From Gordonia paraffinivorans NBRC 108238 (GTDB lineage: Bacteria > Actinomycetota > Actinomycetes > Mycobacteriales > Mycobacteriaceae), in assembly GCF_000344155.1 (NCBI RefSeq), contig NZ_BAOQ01000025.1:1-64000 (forward strand): a stretch of DNA of 64,000 nucleotides, written 5' to 3'. The notes under the pieces were generated by a model that was not told the origin of the DNA, searched no databases, and worked only from the letters and a program-made list of their open reading frames with translations. Of the stretch, positions 61,461 to 64,000 are shown piece by piece. Each line of letters opens with the position of its first letter. The stretch's first letter is position 1. Position numbers and translations under genes: made by a program.

Positions 61461-61513
61461 CCACGAATTCGGCGCCGGTCTCGCGGCGAGCGAGACCGGC
61501 GCCGAATTCGTGG
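61461..61513 (-). terminator. 24-bp perfect hairpin after the hydrolase gene
   Basis: Arms 61461-61484 and 61490-61513 pair perfectly (core GAATTCGGCGCCGGTCTCGC) around a GGCGA loop, 19 nt past the stop of the - strand hydrolase gene. It is the longest perfect stem in the window. There is no T-run, but position and strength support termination. Confidence 0.75.
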
Positions 61514-61532
61514 TCAGTGGCCCTGTGATCGA

Positions 61533-62435
61533 TCAGACCTGGGTACTGGTTCCCAGGTGCTGCCGGAGAAAGGCCCCGATCCGTTCGGTCGATTCCTGCG
61601 CCTCCGGTAGGAAGTTGAACACCGGCCAGATGTGCACCATCTTCTCCCCGATCTCGAGGTCGACCTCACCGCCCGATTCACGCACTTTGTCGGCGAGGCG
61701 AATGGCGTCATCGTGCAGTCCCTCGTCGGTGCCAACCAGCACCCTGAGCGGTGGTAGGCCGCTGAGGTCGGCATGCAGGGGCGATGCCAACGGCGTGGCC
61801 TTCGGTTCTCGACCCGCCAGGTAGGCGCTGCCCATCGCCTCGACCAGGGCAGACGCCGGCAACGGATCCAGATGTGCGCGCGTGGTGAGTGAGTCTCCCT
61901 CGCCAGCGAGATCGACCAGGGGCGAGCATACGACCGCGGCTTCGGGGCGACGATCGCCCTCGTCCCGAAGCTTGACCAGGGCGCCCATCACCAATCCGCC
62001 GCCGGCCGAATCGCCCACGAACGTCACGCCCCGCACACCGTCCTGACGCCGGGCCCACCGGTAGGCTGTCACGACATCATCGAGCGGAGCAGGGAACGGA
62101 TTCTCGGGCGCGAGCCGGTAGTCGACGACGAGAGCACGGGCGCCCGACGCCTTCGAGAGGCGGTAACCGAACTCGCGGTACCCGTGCGCGTTGCCCATGC
62201 AGAAGCCTCCGCCATGAACGACGACGACGACCTCGTCTTTGGCCGCGTCTGGGGCGCTCACCCAGATCGCCGAGACCCCGTCGGCGTCTACTTCCTCCAC
62301 TTCGGCGTCTGCCGGCAGTTCGAAGTTCGCCAGCACCTCGTCGTACAAGCGGCGATAATCATCCATCGTCGCCTCCGGTTCGGAGACAAGATGGCTGAGC
62401 AGCCCTCGGGCCCTGTCTAGTTCAGGACTGGTCAT
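61533..62435 (-). CDS. Alpha/beta hydrolase, GDXG (hormone-sensitive lipase) family
   Basis: A 300-aa esterase. HGGGF at residues 74-78 is the oxyanion-hole motif of the HSL/GDXG family; Ser143 in GDSAGGG is the nucleophile; Asp237 (VGTDEGL) and His268 (KMVHIWP) complete the triad. No signal peptide, so it is cytoplasmic. In terpene-degrading Rhodococcus a GDXG hydrolase opens monoterpene lactones, and this gene lies directly downstream of a luciferase-like monooxygenase on the same strand, 27 nt apart. A lactone or ester intermediate is a plausible substrate (inference). Confidence 0.88.
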   Translation of the reverse strand: MTSPELDRARGLLSHLVSEPEATMDDYRRLYDEVLANFELPADAEVEEVDADGVSAIWVSAPDAAKDEVVVVVHGGGFCMGNAHGYREFGYRLSKASGARALVVDYRLAPENPFPAPLDDVVTAYRWARRQDGVRGVTFVGDSAGGGLVMGALVKLRDEGDRRPEAAVVCSPLVDLAGEGDSLTTRAHLDPLPASALVEAMGSAYLAGREPKATPLASPLHADLSGLPPLRVLVGTDEGLHDDAIRLADKVRESGGEVDLEIGEKMVHIWPVFNFLPEAQESTERIGAFLRQHLGTSTQV

Positions 62436-62462
62436 GGTGATCTTCCCTTCTAGGAGAGTGAG

Positions 62463-63530
62463 TCAGAGCTTCTCGAGCTTCGGCTTGACCTCACGGGTGA
62501 AGAGCTCATAGCTCTTCGCTGCAGTCTCGCCCTTGATGCCGCCGTACTGGAACACCGAGATCACCTCGTAGTCACCCACGATTGCGCGACGCTCCTCGTG
62601 CTTGGCGATCTGCTCCTCGGGCGTGCCCCAGATCTGGGCGTTGGCGTAAACGTCGCACACTGTCTCGATGCCCATGGCATCGATGGCTTCCTTCGCCGCC
62701 GCGTAGGAGGCGTACCCCTTGGTGTGCTCGAAATGCCGCCCGCCGAACTCATAGTGTTCGACGCAGGTGAGGTAGTAGTTGGTGCAGGCCTCGTACGCGA
62801 CGCGCCGTGCTTCCTCCGAATCGTTGTGGCAGTAGGTGAGATCGATCATCATCGGCGGCGGCGCGTCTTCGCCGTGGGTGTCCTTGAACGCCTTCCGGTA
62901 ATCCTCGATCATCGGCATGTGCATGGTTTCCATCGGTCCCTGGATGAACGCCATCATCGGTAGACCAAGCCGGCCGGCCACAATCGCAGAGTCGGGGCTC
63001 ATGGCCACCATCGTGGTGCGGCCCTTGAAGGTTCCCAACGGCTTGGGGTGAACCGGGACTCGCTTCTGCTTGTAGAACTTGCCGTCGTTCTCAACGAAGC
63101 CCTCCTCGAGGCCGCGCATGACCATCTCCGCGGCTTCGTCGAACCGCTCACGAGACTCGTTCATGTCAAGGCCGAAACCTTCGTACTCACGGCGGGCCAG
63201 GCCGCGACCCATGCCGAACATTGCGCGCCCATCGGACAGGTTGTCGAGCAGAGCGATCTTCTCCACGACACGCAGCGGATCGTTCCACGGCAGGATGACG
63301 GCAGTCGTGTGCAGCTTCGCATTCTTCGTTCGGCCCGCTAGGTACGACAGAAACTGCGTGTTGTCAGGGCACATCGAGTAACCCGGGTCGAAGTGGTGCT
63401 CGACGCAACCGATGCTCTCGTAGCCATCGGCATCGGCGCGGACCGACAGCTCGATCTGATCTTTGTAGATCTCGTAGTCTGTGGACGCATTGTTGTAATT
63501 CTGGATCAGATTGGTCATGTGGACTTTCAC
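62463..63530 (-). CDS. Luciferase-like flavin monooxygenase
   Basis: A 355-aa LLM-class protein: LSVRADADGYESIGCVEHHFDPGYSM at the start, TTAVILPWNDPLRVVEKIALLDNLSDGR, FGMGRGLARREYEGFGLDM, and TTMVAMSPDSA in the flavin phosphate-binding region. The EHHF segment and the GRGLARREYEGF motif are typical of bacterial luciferase-type FMN monooxygenases such as those annotated as limonene or alkanal monooxygenases. It would oxygenate a ketone, alkene or aldehyde using reduced flavin. The GTG start at 63530 has AAGGAG five nt upstream; ATG 63518 is possible. It is divergent from the mycofactocin-type SDR gene. Confidence 0.85.
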   Translation of the reverse strand: MKVHMTNLIQNYNNASTDYEIYKDQIELSVRADADGYESIGCVEHHFDPGYSMCPDNTQFLSYLAGRTKNAKLHTTAVILPWNDPLRVVEKIALLDNLSDGRAMFGMGRGLARREYEGFGLDMNESRERFDEAAEMVMRGLEEGFVENDGKFYKQKRVPVHPKPLGTFKGRTTMVAMSPDSAIVAGRLGLPMMAFIQGPMETMHMPMIEDYRKAFKDTHGEDAPPPMMIDLTYCHNDSEEARRVAYEACTNYYLTCVEHYEFGGRHFEHTKGYASYAAAKEAIDAMGIETVCDVYANAQIWGTPEEQIAKHEERRAIVGDYEVISVFQYGGIKGETAAKSYELFTREVKPKLEKL

Positions 63531-63663
63531 GTTCACTCCTTGTCCTGACGCGGGTTTCGCCACCGCATCGCCGATATAGATCGTGTCGTTTCGGGGTGGC
63601 ACGGTGTGCGGCAGCGCTTTACGACCGGCGCATGTGACTGCTGTCACCTGCCGCACTATGTAG

Positions 63664-64000
<337 letters not shown>

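Overview
The window looks like chromosomal DNA of a high-GC, mycolic-acid-bearing actinobacterium (Mycobacteriales; Gordonia or a near relative is my best guess, not proven). The evidence is a mycolyltransferase with a C-terminal LGFP repeat, a Culp6 cutinase-like lipase, the FadD32-Pks13-AccD4 mycolate condensation set and Emb arabinofuranosyltransferases, all in an order close to the M. tuberculosis Rv3793-Rv3804c region.

Region 1 (1-14.0 kb, + strand) is the mycolate module: mycolyltransferase (5' cut by the window), DUF732 lipoprotein, culp6, a luciferase-like oxidoreductase, fadD32, pks13, accD4 and a small carboxymuconolactone decarboxylase-like gene. Region 2 (14.1-33.1 kb, - strand) is the arabinan module. 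It has five emb genes: an embC-embA-embB run, then dps, an EAL-like/DICT protein, and a second embA-embB pair. Both embA/embB pairs overlap by 8 bp. aroQ (33.2-33.7 kb) is divergent from embC.

Region 3 (33.7-64 kb) is different. GC looks lower, genes are tightly coupled catabolic operons, and it is dotted with decayed insertion sequences (IS21, IS3 and IS256 types) and gene remnants. Nearly all genes fit CoA-ester beta-oxidation: one classical thiolase, two cysteine-less thiolase-like proteins plus a DUF35 protein, four acyl-CoA dehydrogenases, three MaoC-type hydratases, one enoyl-CoA hydratase, several SDRs and an acyl-CoA ligase. Around them sit an MHS-type transporter, a TetR regulator, a GAF/Fis regulator, a flavin reductase, a RibBA-like protein that has lost its catalytic motifs, an ABM monooxygenase, a GDXG-type hydrolase, a luciferase-like monooxygenase and the start of a mycofactocin-type SDR.

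My reading (inference) is that region 3 is an acquired island for breaking down a cyclic, probably terpenoid or alicyclic, compound. The steps would be alcohol oxidation by the mycofactocin SDR, flavin-dependent oxygenation, lactone or ester hydrolysis, CoA activation, then beta-oxidation ending in a retro-aldol step of the Ltp2/DUF35 kind. A 17-bp inverted repeat recurring upstream of several of these genes suggests one shared regulator.
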